Shown here in pieces: positions 8,689-15,832 of a stretch of 42,174 nt of DNA (positions are counted from its first letter, which is position 1; each line of letters opens with the position of its first letter). This DNA is from Alphaproteobacteria bacterium. Lineage in GTDB: Bacteria > Pseudomonadota > Alphaproteobacteria > Caedimonadales > UBA9215. The notes below the pieces were generated by a model. That model was not told where the DNA came from. It searched no databases and saw only the letters and a program-made list of their open reading frames with translations. The DNA lies in assembly GCA_009993885.1 (NCBI GenBank), contig JAACSN010000014.1, positions 1 to 42,174 on the forward strand, read 5' to 3'. The position numbers and the translations under genes are program-made.

Positions 8689-11100
8689 TTGATCCAAAAA
8701 ACGCCGTCTAAAAAGACACTCTTAACGACTCCTTTAAAAAAGTCCGTTTCTAAAACAAGCAAAAAAAACATAAATAAAATCCCTTCGGACGCCGAAGTTG
8801 TTGATTATGTCCAATCTCAAAACGGCTTTGTATTGCGCCGTGATATTGCCCGCGCCTTTCAAATTAAAGGGCCTGATCGACGTCGCCTTAAAGAGGTGTT
8901 AACGGGTCTTGTTGCCCGAGAGACCCTCGAGCGACGGGGGAAATCCTATCGTGTAAAAGGACAGGCTGATCTGACGGTTATTGAAGTTCTCGGTCTTAAT
9001 GAGGACGGTAATTTTATAGGGTGTGTGATTGAAGAGGATCACCATAACTTTGAAGAAAGTGTTCATTTGATCCTTCCGGCACCCGCCCTTGAAAAACAAC
9101 TCCATAACGGTGATCGTTGGGCTGCAAAAATTCAAATAACCGACGAGCGCCTTGAAGCCGTGCTCTTGCGACGTTTTGTTGTAGAGCCGAAAGGTATTCT
9201 AGGTTTGTTGCAACAAGACGGAAACCGACTTTTACTAGCCCCCTTAGAGCGCAAGGATCGTGATCTTTATTTGGTTGATCCTGCATCTTGTGATCGCTTT
9301 GCTGCTCAAGCGGGTGATCTTGTTGAGGCTTCCCTTGAAAAAGTCACTCGTGAGCGTTTTAAAGTCGCTCATGTGTTAAAGGTTCTGTCTTCTAAAGCAG
9401 ACCTTGTTCATCATTTATCCCACATGGCCGTTCATCGTTATGATTTGGAAACGGAATTTAGCAAAGAGGCTCTTGCTCAAGCACAAAAAAGTGAACTGCC
9501 GTCGACCCTTGAAGGTCGTGAAGACCTGCGTAAAATTCCTCTGGTGACCATTGATGATCAGTCCGCCCGAGACCATGATGATGCGGTTTATGCCGAGCCG
9601 GATCAAGATCCTAACAATAAAGAAGGGTGGCGGCTTTTAGTTGCCATTGCCGATGTTAGCCATTTTGTTACCTCGCATTCGGCTCTGGATCGAGAGGCTC
9701 AAAAGCGGGGAAATTCTACTTATTTTCCCGACCAAGTTGTGCCCATGTTGCCCGAGCGCCTTTCCAATGACTTGTGTTCTTTGCGTCCCCACGAAGACCG
9801 ACCTTGCCTTGCCGTTTGGATGCGAATTTCAAAGACGGGAAAATTGCTTTCTAAGAAATTTGTCCGCGGTTTAATGCGTTCTCACGGAAAGCTCACTTAT
9901 ATCGGTGTGCAAAATTATTATGACGGCAAAAAAGATCATGGTTTTCCGGACGGTTTAGATACAAGAGCTATCGATAATCTTTATGGGGCTTATGATGTTT
10001 TAAAAAAAGCACGTAAAAAACGCGGTACTCTTGAACTGGAAGTGCCGGAGCAGAAAATTACCTTGGCCGAAGACGGTTCTATCAAACATATTCAAACAAC
10101 GGCACGTTACGACAGTAATCTTCTTATTGAAGAATTTATGGTTTTGGCCAATGTTGCTGCTGCCGAATTTATTTCCGATAAGCACCGTCCGTGTTTGTTT
10201 CGAGTGCATGATAGTCCGAAACCGGAACGCGTTGAAGAGCTTCGTCTTTTTCTTGAGAGCAATAACCTGAAGGTCTCTATGGCCAAGGGTAATATTGTGA
10301 CTCCCCTAAATTTCAACCATATTTTAGATCAAGTGCGCGATCTTCCCATTTGCCCTGCTATTCACCAATTGGTTTTACGCTCCCAAGCTCGGGCTAACTA
10401 TAGTCCTGAAAATCTTGGGCACTTTGGGCTCAATCTTGCAAGATATGCTCACTTTACCTCGCCCATTCGTCGATATGCAGATTTAACAATTCACCGCGCC
10501 ATTATCTCTTTGATCGAGAATAACCCCGCATTTTACCCCTATAAAATTGAAGATTTAAACCTTATCGGCCAAGAAATTTCCGATCGAGAACGCACGTCGG
10601 TGAAAGCAGAACGAGAAACCATTGACCGTTATATTGCTACTTATCTTGAGAATCGAGCCGGAGAAACATTCCCGTCAACGGTCAGCGGTATGACGGATTT
10701 TGCGATCTTTTTGACCTTGGCTGAAACAGGATCAGACGGTATTTTGCCCCTAAGAAATTTAGGGGGAGATTACTTTCAGTTTGATCCTAAAGCCCATAGC
10801 GTCGTCGGACGTCGCTCTCGTATAAAGCTTACCCTTGGAGATGCCATAGATGTGCGCCTTGAATTTTCAAACCCCGTTTCCGGCAGTCTTCTTTTTTCTG
10901 CTCAATTAGGAAGAGAAAGGAAGAGCGCTACCTACACGAAAAAGAGTGCAAAATTTTTAAAGGATAATTTAAAGGACAAAAAGTCTTCCGGCTTAAAGAC
11001 TGAAAAGCTTGCACCTTCTCCGTCTCGTACTTCTGCCCGTGCAAAAAATAAAAGCATTCCGAAGAAAACAATCGTCGGTTCTCCGAGGAAAAAGAAATAG
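8689..11100 (+). CDS. rnr: Ribonuclease R
   Basis: An 803-residue 3'-5' exoribonuclease of the RNase II/R family. Order of domains: basic N-terminus, winged-helix region (about 30-85), cold-shock/OB domains (about 90-240), RNB catalytic domain (about 280-610), S1 domain (about 650-735) and a lysine-rich tail (740-803). The catalytic DDQSARDHDDA places D289, D295, D297 and D298 at the magnesium site, with the same spacing as E. coli RNase R. It degrades structured RNA and takes part in rRNA and tmRNA-linked quality control. The reading frame has no early ATG; the TTG at 8689 is the only sensible start and lacks a good ribosome binding site, so expression may be modest or the start slightly uncertain. 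It converges with the Smr gene, with 13 bases between stops. Confidence 0.95.
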   Translation: MIQKTPSKKTLLTTPLKKSVSKTSKKNINKIPSDAEVVDYVQSQNGFVLRRDIARAFQIKGPDRRRLKEVLTGLVARETLERRGKSYRVKGQADLTVIEVLGLNEDGNFIGCVIEEDHHNFEESVHLILPAPALEKQLHNGDRWAAKIQITDERLEAVLLRRFVVEPKGILGLLQQDGNRLLLAPLERKDRDLYLVDPASCDRFAAQAGDLVEASLEKVTRERFKVAHVLKVLSSKADLVHHLSHMAVHRYDLETEFSKEALAQAQKSELPSTLEGREDLRKIPLVTIDDQSARDHDDAVYAEPDQDPNNKEGWRLLVAIADVSHFVTSHSALDREAQKRGNSTYFPDQVVPMLPERLSNDLCSLRPHEDRPCLAVWMRISKTGKLLSKKFVRGLMRSHGKLTYIGVQNYYDGKKDHGFPDGLDTRAIDNLYGAYDVLKKARKKRGTLELEVPEQKITLAEDGSIKHIQTTARYDSNLLIEEFMVLANVAAAEFISDKHRPCLFRVHDSPKPERVEELRLFLESNNLKVSMAKGNIVTPLNFNHILDQVRDLPICPAIHQLVLRSQARANYSPENLGHFGLNLARYAHFTSPIRRYADLTIHRAIISLIENNPAFYPYKIEDLNLIGQEISDRERTSVKAERETIDRYIATYLENRAGETFPSTVSGMTDFAIFLTLAETGSDGILPLRNLGGDYFQFDPKAHSVVGRRSRIKLTLGDAIDVRLEFSNPVSGSLLFSAQLGRERKSATYTKKSAKFLKDNLKDKKSSGLKTEKLAPSPSRTSARAKNKSIPKKTIVGSPRKKK

Positions 11101-11113
11101 ACATTCTATTTAT

Positions 11114-11689
11114 TTAGGATTTTTTTAAGCGTACGTAACAGGCGCCTGTTTTACCTTCAAAGGGGTGAGAGAAGGTATAAAAGTGTATATAAGGTCTCAA
11201 CGTAGGGTGCTCTAACCACGCGGGAAGATTGCGACGCAAGACGCCCCCGATCTTTTTTTGTTCTTCTTCGCCAAACGCTTCATGTCTGTCGAGGGGCTGT
11301 ACACCTTTTCCCGTAATAACGAGGATATCTTGTTGGTGATTGGTGTAGCATCGTTGAATAAAGGACGTGAGCGCTTGAACGGCTTGTGCTTGGGTCATGC
11401 CGTGCAGGTCAAGTCGAGCTTGGATCTCAGTTGTACGGCGAATTTTTTTAGGATTTCGGTATAAAAGAGAGGCGCTTGAAAGGTCTTCCGCGGAAGTTCC
11501 GAAATTCGGGGGTTTCGGGGCGCGGTCTTGAATGGTAATTTCGATCTTTTTTTGGAGATCAAGCCCCGGTTTTTTTCGAGATTTTTTTAGCGGTTTTACG
11601 CTTTTCTTATAAGCTTCCCACTCTGTTTTGCCCGAGGCTTTGTCGGGCGTTTCTTTTTCAGTTTTTTTGGGTTTATCATCCACCGTCAC
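11114..11689 (-). CDS. Smr domain-containing protein
   Basis: A 191-residue protein with a lysine-rich, probably disordered head (1-60) and a C-terminal Smr (small MutS-related) domain. Motifs LDLHG (93-97) and TGKG (126-129) are both present. Smr domains are nucleases or nucleic-acid binding modules; stand-alone bacterial members have been linked to DNA repair or to cleavage of mRNA at stalled ribosomes. The start is GTG at 11689, with GAGAAG 5 bases upstream; the codon is visible as CAC on the plus strand. It lies 100 bases downstream of the TimA-like gene on the same strand. The substrate cannot be told from sequence. Confidence 0.85.
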   Translation of the reverse strand: MTVDDKPKKTEKETPDKASGKTEWEAYKKSVKPLKKSRKKPGLDLQKKIEITIQDRAPKPPNFGTSAEDLSSASLLYRNPKKIRRTTEIQARLDLHGMTQAQAVQALTSFIQRCYTNHQQDILVITGKGVQPLDRHEAFGEEEQKKIGGVLRRNLPAWLEHPTLRPYIHFYTFSHPFEGKTGACYVRLKKS

Positions 11690-11726
11690 GGAGTCTTCTC
11701 AAAAATGTTATAGTTTGGGAAAGAGC

Positions 11727-11774
11727 CTCGGACGTCTGCACTTCATAGTTTAGGAGCGTTTGATGATGTCCGAG
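11727..11774 (-). terminator. Possible weak terminator or attenuator between the timA-like and smr genes
   Basis: A 10-base-pair stem with one G-T pair (CTCGGACGTC at 11727-11736 with GATGTCCGAG at 11765-11774) and a 28-base loop lies between the stop of the TimA-like gene and the Smr gene. On the minus strand it is followed only by a short T-rich stretch (CTCTTT), so it may attenuate rather than stop transcription. Confidence 0.3.
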
Positions 11775-11789
11775 TCTTTTTTGGACCGG

Positions 11790-12431
11790 CTAAGAGTTTG
11801 TAGAAATCAGAATCCAATTAGGATCTTTCGATTTTAAAGAGCGCTCAAAGGTCCACGTATCAATGACTTGATCAATTTGGTTGGGGTTCCCTTCAATGAT
11901 TTTGCCGTCCTGATCTTTCAGGATCGGTACTTGTTCCGTTGTATAGCGCACACAAATTTGTGCCATGTTATTCTTTGTCACAGCCCTTTCAATCACAACG
12001 TCCTCAACACGAACCAATGTGTTTTCAAGGGTGTGCCCTTTATCATTGCGTTCTGTAACGGCTGCTTTAAAAGCTTTGTAAACATCTGCCGACAGAAGGC
12101 TTTTTAAGAGCTTTAGGTCTCCGGCAGCATAGGCATCCAAGACCATTTCAAACGCGATCGTTGCTCCCTCGGTAAAACTTTTTAGGGAAAAGTCAGGGTC
12201 TGTTTTTGTGATTTCTTGAATGGCGGGGCGAATGGCAGGATCGATTTCCTCTATCTCGGGGGTTGATTGAGGTTGTCGGATAGGCTGCTTTTTGTTGAAA
12301 TCAACCACATTGGAAGGAGCGCCTTTTTTATCTCCCTTGTATCCTGTTTTTTCACCCAAGGTTGCATAAAGGCGATAAATTATAAAACCGGCAATGAGGG
12401 CTAAAATGATTAAATCCACGAACTGTAACAC
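11790..12431 (-). CDS. Tim44-like domain protein (TimA)
   Basis: A 213-residue inner-membrane-anchored protein. A single N-terminal transmembrane helix (about residues 5-20) is followed by a Lys/Pro/Gln-rich linker and a Tim44-like domain (about 80-213). That domain has the typical helix FTEGATIAFEMVLDAYAAGD and the strand-rich end including DTWTFERSLKSKDPNWIL. Tim44 in mitochondria tethers Hsp70 to the import channel; the alphaproteobacterial homologue is a conserved membrane protein with a less certain role. The 5' region faces the divergent FlaR-like kinase gene, so the gap 12432-12583 should contain promoters for both. Confidence 0.85.
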   Translation of the reverse strand: MLQFVDLIILALIAGFIIYRLYATLGEKTGYKGDKKGAPSNVVDFNKKQPIRQPQSTPEIEEIDPAIRPAIQEITKTDPDFSLKSFTEGATIAFEMVLDAYAAGDLKLLKSLLSADVYKAFKAAVTERNDKGHTLENTLVRVEDVVIERAVTKNNMAQICVRYTTEQVPILKDQDGKIIEGNPNQIDQVIDTWTFERSLKSKDPNWILISTNS

Positions 12432-12583
12432 CTTCTTTTTATACTTTGAAACTGAGTTAGTTTATCACATCAATCTTTGAGAAAAAGTTAAATTTTTCCC
12501 AAGAAAACTTGCCAAAGAAAATAGAAGCTATTATCTTGGTATTCGTCACAGATTTTTCACTAAAATTTCCTAGGAAAGTCGTT

Positions 12584-13132
12584 ATGAATTTTTATATTTC
12601 CGGCACATCGGGGTCGGGCAAAAGCACTCTGGCAAGAAACTTAGCTCATGATTTTCAGTTGACTCACATCGAGTTGGATGCCCTTCATTTCGATTCCGAT
12701 TGGGCGGAACGTCCTGACGAGGATTTTGTTCGTGACGTGTCCTTAAAAATGGAAGAGGGGCCTTGGGTTGTTTGCGGAAATTACAAAGAAATTTTAGCCC
12801 TTGCTTTAGAAAAAGTCGATTACCTCATTTGGTTGGATTATCCCCTGCCGTTAATTTTGTGGCGTGTTTCTAAGCGGACGCTTCGGCGTTTGATAAAAAA
12901 AGACAAATGTTGCGGAGAGAACTATGAAAGATGGTATCGGCAATTTTTCACGCGGGATTCTATTTTTCTTTGGGTGCTGAAAACCTATCGGAAAAATAAA
13001 CGCCGTTATAAAAATATATCTAAATATTCACAGTACGGACTTTGTGTAAGGCGTATAAGATCCCCGAGGGAACTTGAAAAATTTCTTAAAACGATAAAGG
13101 AAAGTAAAAGTATGGATGAGGTTGGAAAATAA
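12584..13132 (+). CDS. FlaR/adenylate-kinase-like P-loop kinase
   Basis: A 182-residue cytosolic P-loop protein. The Walker A motif GTSGSGKST is at residues 7-15, and ELDALHFDSDW is the substrate-side motif typical of the group annotated as topology-modulation protein or FlaR-like adenylate kinases. WVVCGNYKE and DYLIWLDYPL continue the kinase fold. The frame is open upstream to an ATG at 12509, but the ATG at 12584 is preferred because AGGAAAG stands about 6 bases before it and homologues begin just before the P-loop. Its stop overlaps the start of the beta-lactamase gene (TAATG), so the two are co-translated. The phosphate acceptor is unknown. Confidence 0.8.
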   Translation: MNFYISGTSGSGKSTLARNLAHDFQLTHIELDALHFDSDWAERPDEDFVRDVSLKMEEGPWVVCGNYKEILALALEKVDYLIWLDYPLPLILWRVSKRTLRRLIKKDKCCGENYERWYRQFFTRDSIFLWVLKTYRKNKRRYKNISKYSQYGLCVRRIRSPRELEKFLKTIKESKSMDEVGK

Positions 13133-13929
13133 TGAAATATGTTAGAGAAATTAAGTATTGTCTTGTTTTGTTGACCCTTTTTACGGTTGAGTCTTGTCGC
13201 GCGGAAAGTCCTCAATTGGCTGCGGTTTTTGAAAAATTCCAAAAGGAAGGAACTATTGTTATTTCTTCGTTAAAAGACGGAAAAACTTATAGTCACAATG
13301 ATCAGCGAGCGAATCAACGTTTATCTCCCGCATCCACTTTCAAAATAGTAAATTCTTTGATTGCTTTGGAAGAAGGCGTCGTTATAGACGAGAATAGCGT
13401 TATTCCTTGGGACGGTGTAAAAAGAGAGTTTGAAAGCTGGAATAAAGATCAGACCTTAGAGTCAGCTTTTAAGTCATCTTGTCTTTGGGCCTATCAACGG
13501 ATGGCTCAAAAAATCGGTACAAAGAAATATAGGCGTTATTTGACCCGGATAAATTACGGAAATAAAATGCCGGAACCGGAATTAACAACGTTTTGGCTTG
13601 CGGGCGACGGTCTAAAAATTTCAGCGGTTGAGCAAATTGAAATCCTTAGAAATATTTATAGAAGAACTTATGGCTTTTCCGATAGGGCTTACGATATTTT
13701 GAGAAAAATCATGTTAGTTGAAAAAACTCAAGACTATAGGCTTTATGTTAAAACAGGGGCGGCAACAAAAAATTGGGTTGGACACGGTTGGTATGTCGGT
13801 TACATAGAGACAAACGAAAACACTTGGTTTTTTGCTACCGATATAAAGATCGACGGATTTGATGATTTGGCTTTGAGAAAAAAAGTTACGCTAGCTTGTT
13901 TAGAAGTCGTATTAGGAAAAAGCTTATGA
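13132..13929 (+). CDS. Class D (OXA-like) beta-lactamase
   Basis: A 265-residue exported serine beta-lactamase. A signal peptide (hydrophobic core about 9-19) is probably cleaved near CRA at 22-24. Class D motifs in order: STFK (68-71, catalytic Ser68 and the lysine carboxylated in this class), SCL (116-118) where SxV is usual, YGN (142-144), the FWL tryptophan (W155), LKISAVEQIE (161-170) and KTG (207-209). All catalytic residues are present, so hydrolysis of beta-lactams is likely; the Val-to-Leu change in motif SxV may alter substrate range or lysine carboxylation. It is translationally coupled to the kinase gene upstream. No mobile element flanks it, which suggests a resident rather than a recently captured gene. 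Confidence 0.88.
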   Translation: MKYVREIKYCLVLLTLFTVESCRAESPQLAAVFEKFQKEGTIVISSLKDGKTYSHNDQRANQRLSPASTFKIVNSLIALEEGVVIDENSVIPWDGVKREFESWNKDQTLESAFKSSCLWAYQRMAQKIGTKKYRRYLTRINYGNKMPEPELTTFWLAGDGLKISAVEQIEILRNIYRRTYGFSDRAYDILRKIMLVEKTQDYRLYVKTGAATKNWVGHGWYVGYIETNENTWFFATDIKIDGFDDLALRKKVTLACLEVVLGKSL

Positions 13930-13942
13930 TTCGTAAAGTATC

Positions 13943-14521
13943 CTAAAGTTGTTTGTAACAAGGGCACGTGACGAGGTGGTCATGCACGAGCCCAACGGCT
14001 TGCATATAAGCATACATAATGGTGGGGCCGACAAAGTTCATACCTCGTTTTTTAAGATCCTTGGACAAGGTAAGGCTTTCTGTGGTTTCCGTCGGCACGT
14101 CTTTAAACGTTTTCCAATGGTTGCGGATTTGCTTATTGTCCGTAAAAGCCCAAAGATAGCAGTCAAAGGAAGTAAATTCTTGTTGTATGTCTAAAAAGAC
14201 CCGAGCATTTTTACGGGCACTATAAATTTTAAGGCGGTTTCGGATGATTTTAGGATTATGGCGTAAAGCCTCCAAGTCATTATCACCCATGGCAGCAACT
14301 TTTTGAGGGTCAAAATTGTGAAACGCCTCTTTGTATCCTGCGCGTTTTTTTAAGATGGTTTCCCAATTTAAACCGGCTTGAGCACCTTCAAGAATAAGGA
14401 GTTCAAAGAGTTTTTGGTCATCATGTACGGGGATTCCCCACTCATAATCGTGGTACTGCGCATAGAGATCTTGCCCGTCTTTGTTGCCAAAACAACGTTG
14501 TTTGTTGAAGTTTTCTGTCAT
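13943..14521 (-). CDS. tag: DNA-3-methyladenine glycosylase I
   Basis: A 192-residue enzyme of the Tag family. Recognisable motifs are RCFGNKDGQDLYAQYHDYEWG near the N-terminus, LLILEGAQAGLNWETILKKR, FVGPTIMYAYMQAVGLVHDH and the final CPCY. The N-terminal Cys and His, with the C-terminal His and Cys, fit the zinc site of E. coli Tag. The enzyme excises 3-methyladenine from alkylated DNA by base-flipping. It ends 13 bases from the beta-lactamase stop (convergent). A GAAAG lies about 6 bases before the ATG. Confidence 0.95.
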   Translation of the reverse strand: MTENFNKQRCFGNKDGQDLYAQYHDYEWGIPVHDDQKLFELLILEGAQAGLNWETILKKRAGYKEAFHNFDPQKVAAMGDNDLEALRHNPKIIRNRLKIYSARKNARVFLDIQQEFTSFDCYLWAFTDNKQIRNHWKTFKDVPTETTESLTLSKDLKKRGMNFVGPTIMYAYMQAVGLVHDHLVTCPCYKQL

Positions 14522-14582
14522 GATGTTCTTTCGTTCCGATTCCTATTTATAAAAATATAATATTTAAAGTGAACATATTAGA

Positions 14583-14611
14583 TTGTTTTTTTATTATGGT
14601 TGATATATAAC
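14583..14611 (+). promoter_or_regulatory. Candidate promoter for the cold-shock gene with long 5' leader
   Basis: TTGTTT at 14583-14588 and TATAAC at 14606-14611 lie 17 bases apart. Transcription from here would give a leader of about 100 bases before the csp ATG at 14719, the length expected of thermosensing csp leaders. The -35 match is poor. Confidence 0.4.
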
Positions 14612-14718
14612 TTAATATGAGTTTCGTTATTTTCCTATTTATAGGTATCTTACGTGCTCTTTATAGCCTTCTTGATGTAAATCGGGAAATTAATAATTAT
14701 ATACTAAGGAATTCACTA

Positions 14719-14925
14719 ATGACAACAGGCACAGTTAAATGGTTCAATGCCAACAAAGGTTACGGCTTTATTTCTCCTGACGAAGGAGATCAAGACGTTT
14801 TTGTTCATATTACGGCACTTGAATCTGCTGGCATCAGTAAGCTTGACGACGGTCAAAAAGTTAGCTACGAAATCACGAACAACAGAGGCCGTGACTCCGC
14901 AACTGACATTCAATTAATCGACTAA
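14719..14925 (+). CDS. Cold-shock (CspA family) protein
   Basis: A 68-residue single cold-shock domain. RNP1 (KGYGFI, 13-18) and RNP2 (VFVHI, 27-31) are intact, so it should bind single-stranded RNA and DNA as an RNA chaperone. The frame is open upstream to an ATG at 14617, but the ATG at 14719 has AGGA 8 bases before it and gives exactly the family length; the extra 34 residues would be a non-homologous hydrophobic stretch in the leader. It is followed by a strong terminator, so it is monocistronic. Which Csp paralogue it is cannot be told. Confidence 0.93.
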   Translation: MTTGTVKWFNANKGYGFISPDEGDQDVFVHITALESAGISKLDDGQKVSYEITNNRGRDSATDIQLID

Positions 14926-14970
14926 TTATCTTTAAAAGTTGATTTTTGACTTTTAAGACATTTATTATGC

Positions 14971-15004
14971 TGCTGCACTTTTTTGGAAGTGCGGCATTTT
15001 TTTT
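14971..15004 (+). terminator. Rho-independent terminator of the cold-shock gene
   Basis: A 10-base-pair stem (TGCTGCACTT at 14971-14980 with AAGTGCGGCA at 14987-14996, one G-T pair) encloses a 6-base loop and is followed directly by eight T residues. Confidence 0.9.
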
Positions 15005-15044
15005 GCTATTTTAAGGAAAGTTCCGGCTTTCAGGAGCATTTTTT

Positions 15045-15380
15045 ATGACTATTTCATTTGATGATTTTTTAAAAGTCCAAATTCGCAAAGGAACGGTAGT
15101 TAAAGCAGAGCCTTTTCCCGAAGCTCGGAAACCGGCCTTGAAAGTGTGGGTTGATTTTGGGGACGAACTTGGCGTTAAAAAAACGTCTGCTCAAATTACC
15201 CGTCATTATGATAGTGTGAGCCTTGTCGGTAAGTCTGTCGCAGGCTGCGTTAATTTAGGTGAACGTCAGATCGGCCGTTTTTTGTCGGAGTTTTTGCTTT
15301 TAGGGTTTGAGGACGAGGACGGGGGTGTTTCGCTCATTTCTCCGGATCATAATGTACCGAACGGCACGGTATTGAGTTAA
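15045..15380 (+). CDS. csaA: CsaA-type tRNA-binding domain protein
   Basis: A 111-residue stand-alone tRNA-binding (OB-fold) domain closely resembling Bacillus CsaA: DDFLKVQIRKGTVVKAE at the start, FPEARKPALKVWVDFG, SAQITRHY in the middle and PNGTVLS at the end. CsaA-type proteins are dimers described as export-related chaperones and as tRNA-binding proteins; which role applies here is not settled. AGGAG lies 8 bases before the ATG. It is separated from csp by a terminator and from the tRNA gene by 170 bases, so it is probably transcribed alone. Confidence 0.88.
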   Translation: MTISFDDFLKVQIRKGTVVKAEPFPEARKPALKVWVDFGDELGVKKTSAQITRHYDSVSLVGKSVAGCVNLGERQIGRFLSEFLLLGFEDEDGGVSLISPDHNVPNGTVLS

Positions 15381-15391
15381 GTTTTACGGCG

Positions 15392-15413
15392 AAGTTTTTT
15401 GGGAAAAAAACTT
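15392..15413 (+). terminator. A/T-only hairpin after csaA, possible weak terminator
   Basis: A 9-base-pair stem, AAGTTTTTT (15392-15400) with AAAAAACTT (15405-15413), has a 4-base loop and sits 12 bases after the csaA stop. It has only one G-C pair and no T-tract beyond the arm, so function is doubtful. Confidence 0.3.
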
Positions 15414-15492
15414 GAAAACCATAGGGCTGAATTTGCTTTCGTTAAGAGAAGGGGATCAGATTGTTTATTCGGGGTTTTCCAAGAACTTTCCA

Positions 15493-15521
15493 TTGACAAG
15501 ATAACCCCGTCGGGATATCAA
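15493..15521 (+). promoter_or_regulatory. Promoter for tRNA-Ser
   Basis: A perfect -35 TTGACA (15493-15498) and a -10-like TATCAA (15516-15521) are 17 bases apart. The tRNA begins 30 bases after the -10, consistent with a short 5' precursor. Confidence 0.6.
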
Positions 15522-15550
15522 TAAAACAGCTTTTCTAAAATATCCCCTGC

Positions 15551-15643
15551 GGAGGGGTGGCCGAGTGGCTGAAGGCGGCGGTTTGCTAAACCGTTATACG
15601 GGTAATACTTGTATCGTGGGTTCGAATCCCATCTCCTCCGCCA
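15551..15643 (+). tRNA. tRNA-Ser(GCU)
   Basis: A 93-base class II tRNA with a long variable arm. The acceptor stem pairs GGAGGGG (15551-15557) with CTCCTCC (15633-15639), the discriminator is G at 15640 and CCA is encoded at 15641-15643. The anticodon GCT is at 15585-15587 in the loop TTGCTAA, closed by GCGGT/ACCGT. The T arm GGGTTCGAATCCC is canonical. It reads AGC/AGU codons. The A+T-richer defence-like module begins less than 200 bases downstream. Confidence 0.97.
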
Positions 15644-15832
15644 TTTTCTTTAAATGATTCTCTTCTCTACTTTAAAAATCCGCTCTACAGATACCGGAAA
15701 ACATTTATACTTTCTCACAACCATCCGCTCTTCGGTATTCTTTTCGACTTTTAATTCGTGTGGAAACTGTTGAAGAACCCTAAACGCCCTCAAGGGTTGA
15801 ACCTCTAAATTCACCGACCGTTATTTTTAAAG

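Noticed and set aside
12509..12583. N-terminal extension of the FlaR-like kinase
   Set aside because: The P-loop of this family lies within the first 10-15 residues, and AGGAAAG supports the ATG at 12584.
14617..14718. Upstream extension of the cold-shock gene
   Set aside because: The added 34 residues are hydrophobic and unlike any Csp; the ATG at 14719 has its own ribosome site and the region fits a csp leader.
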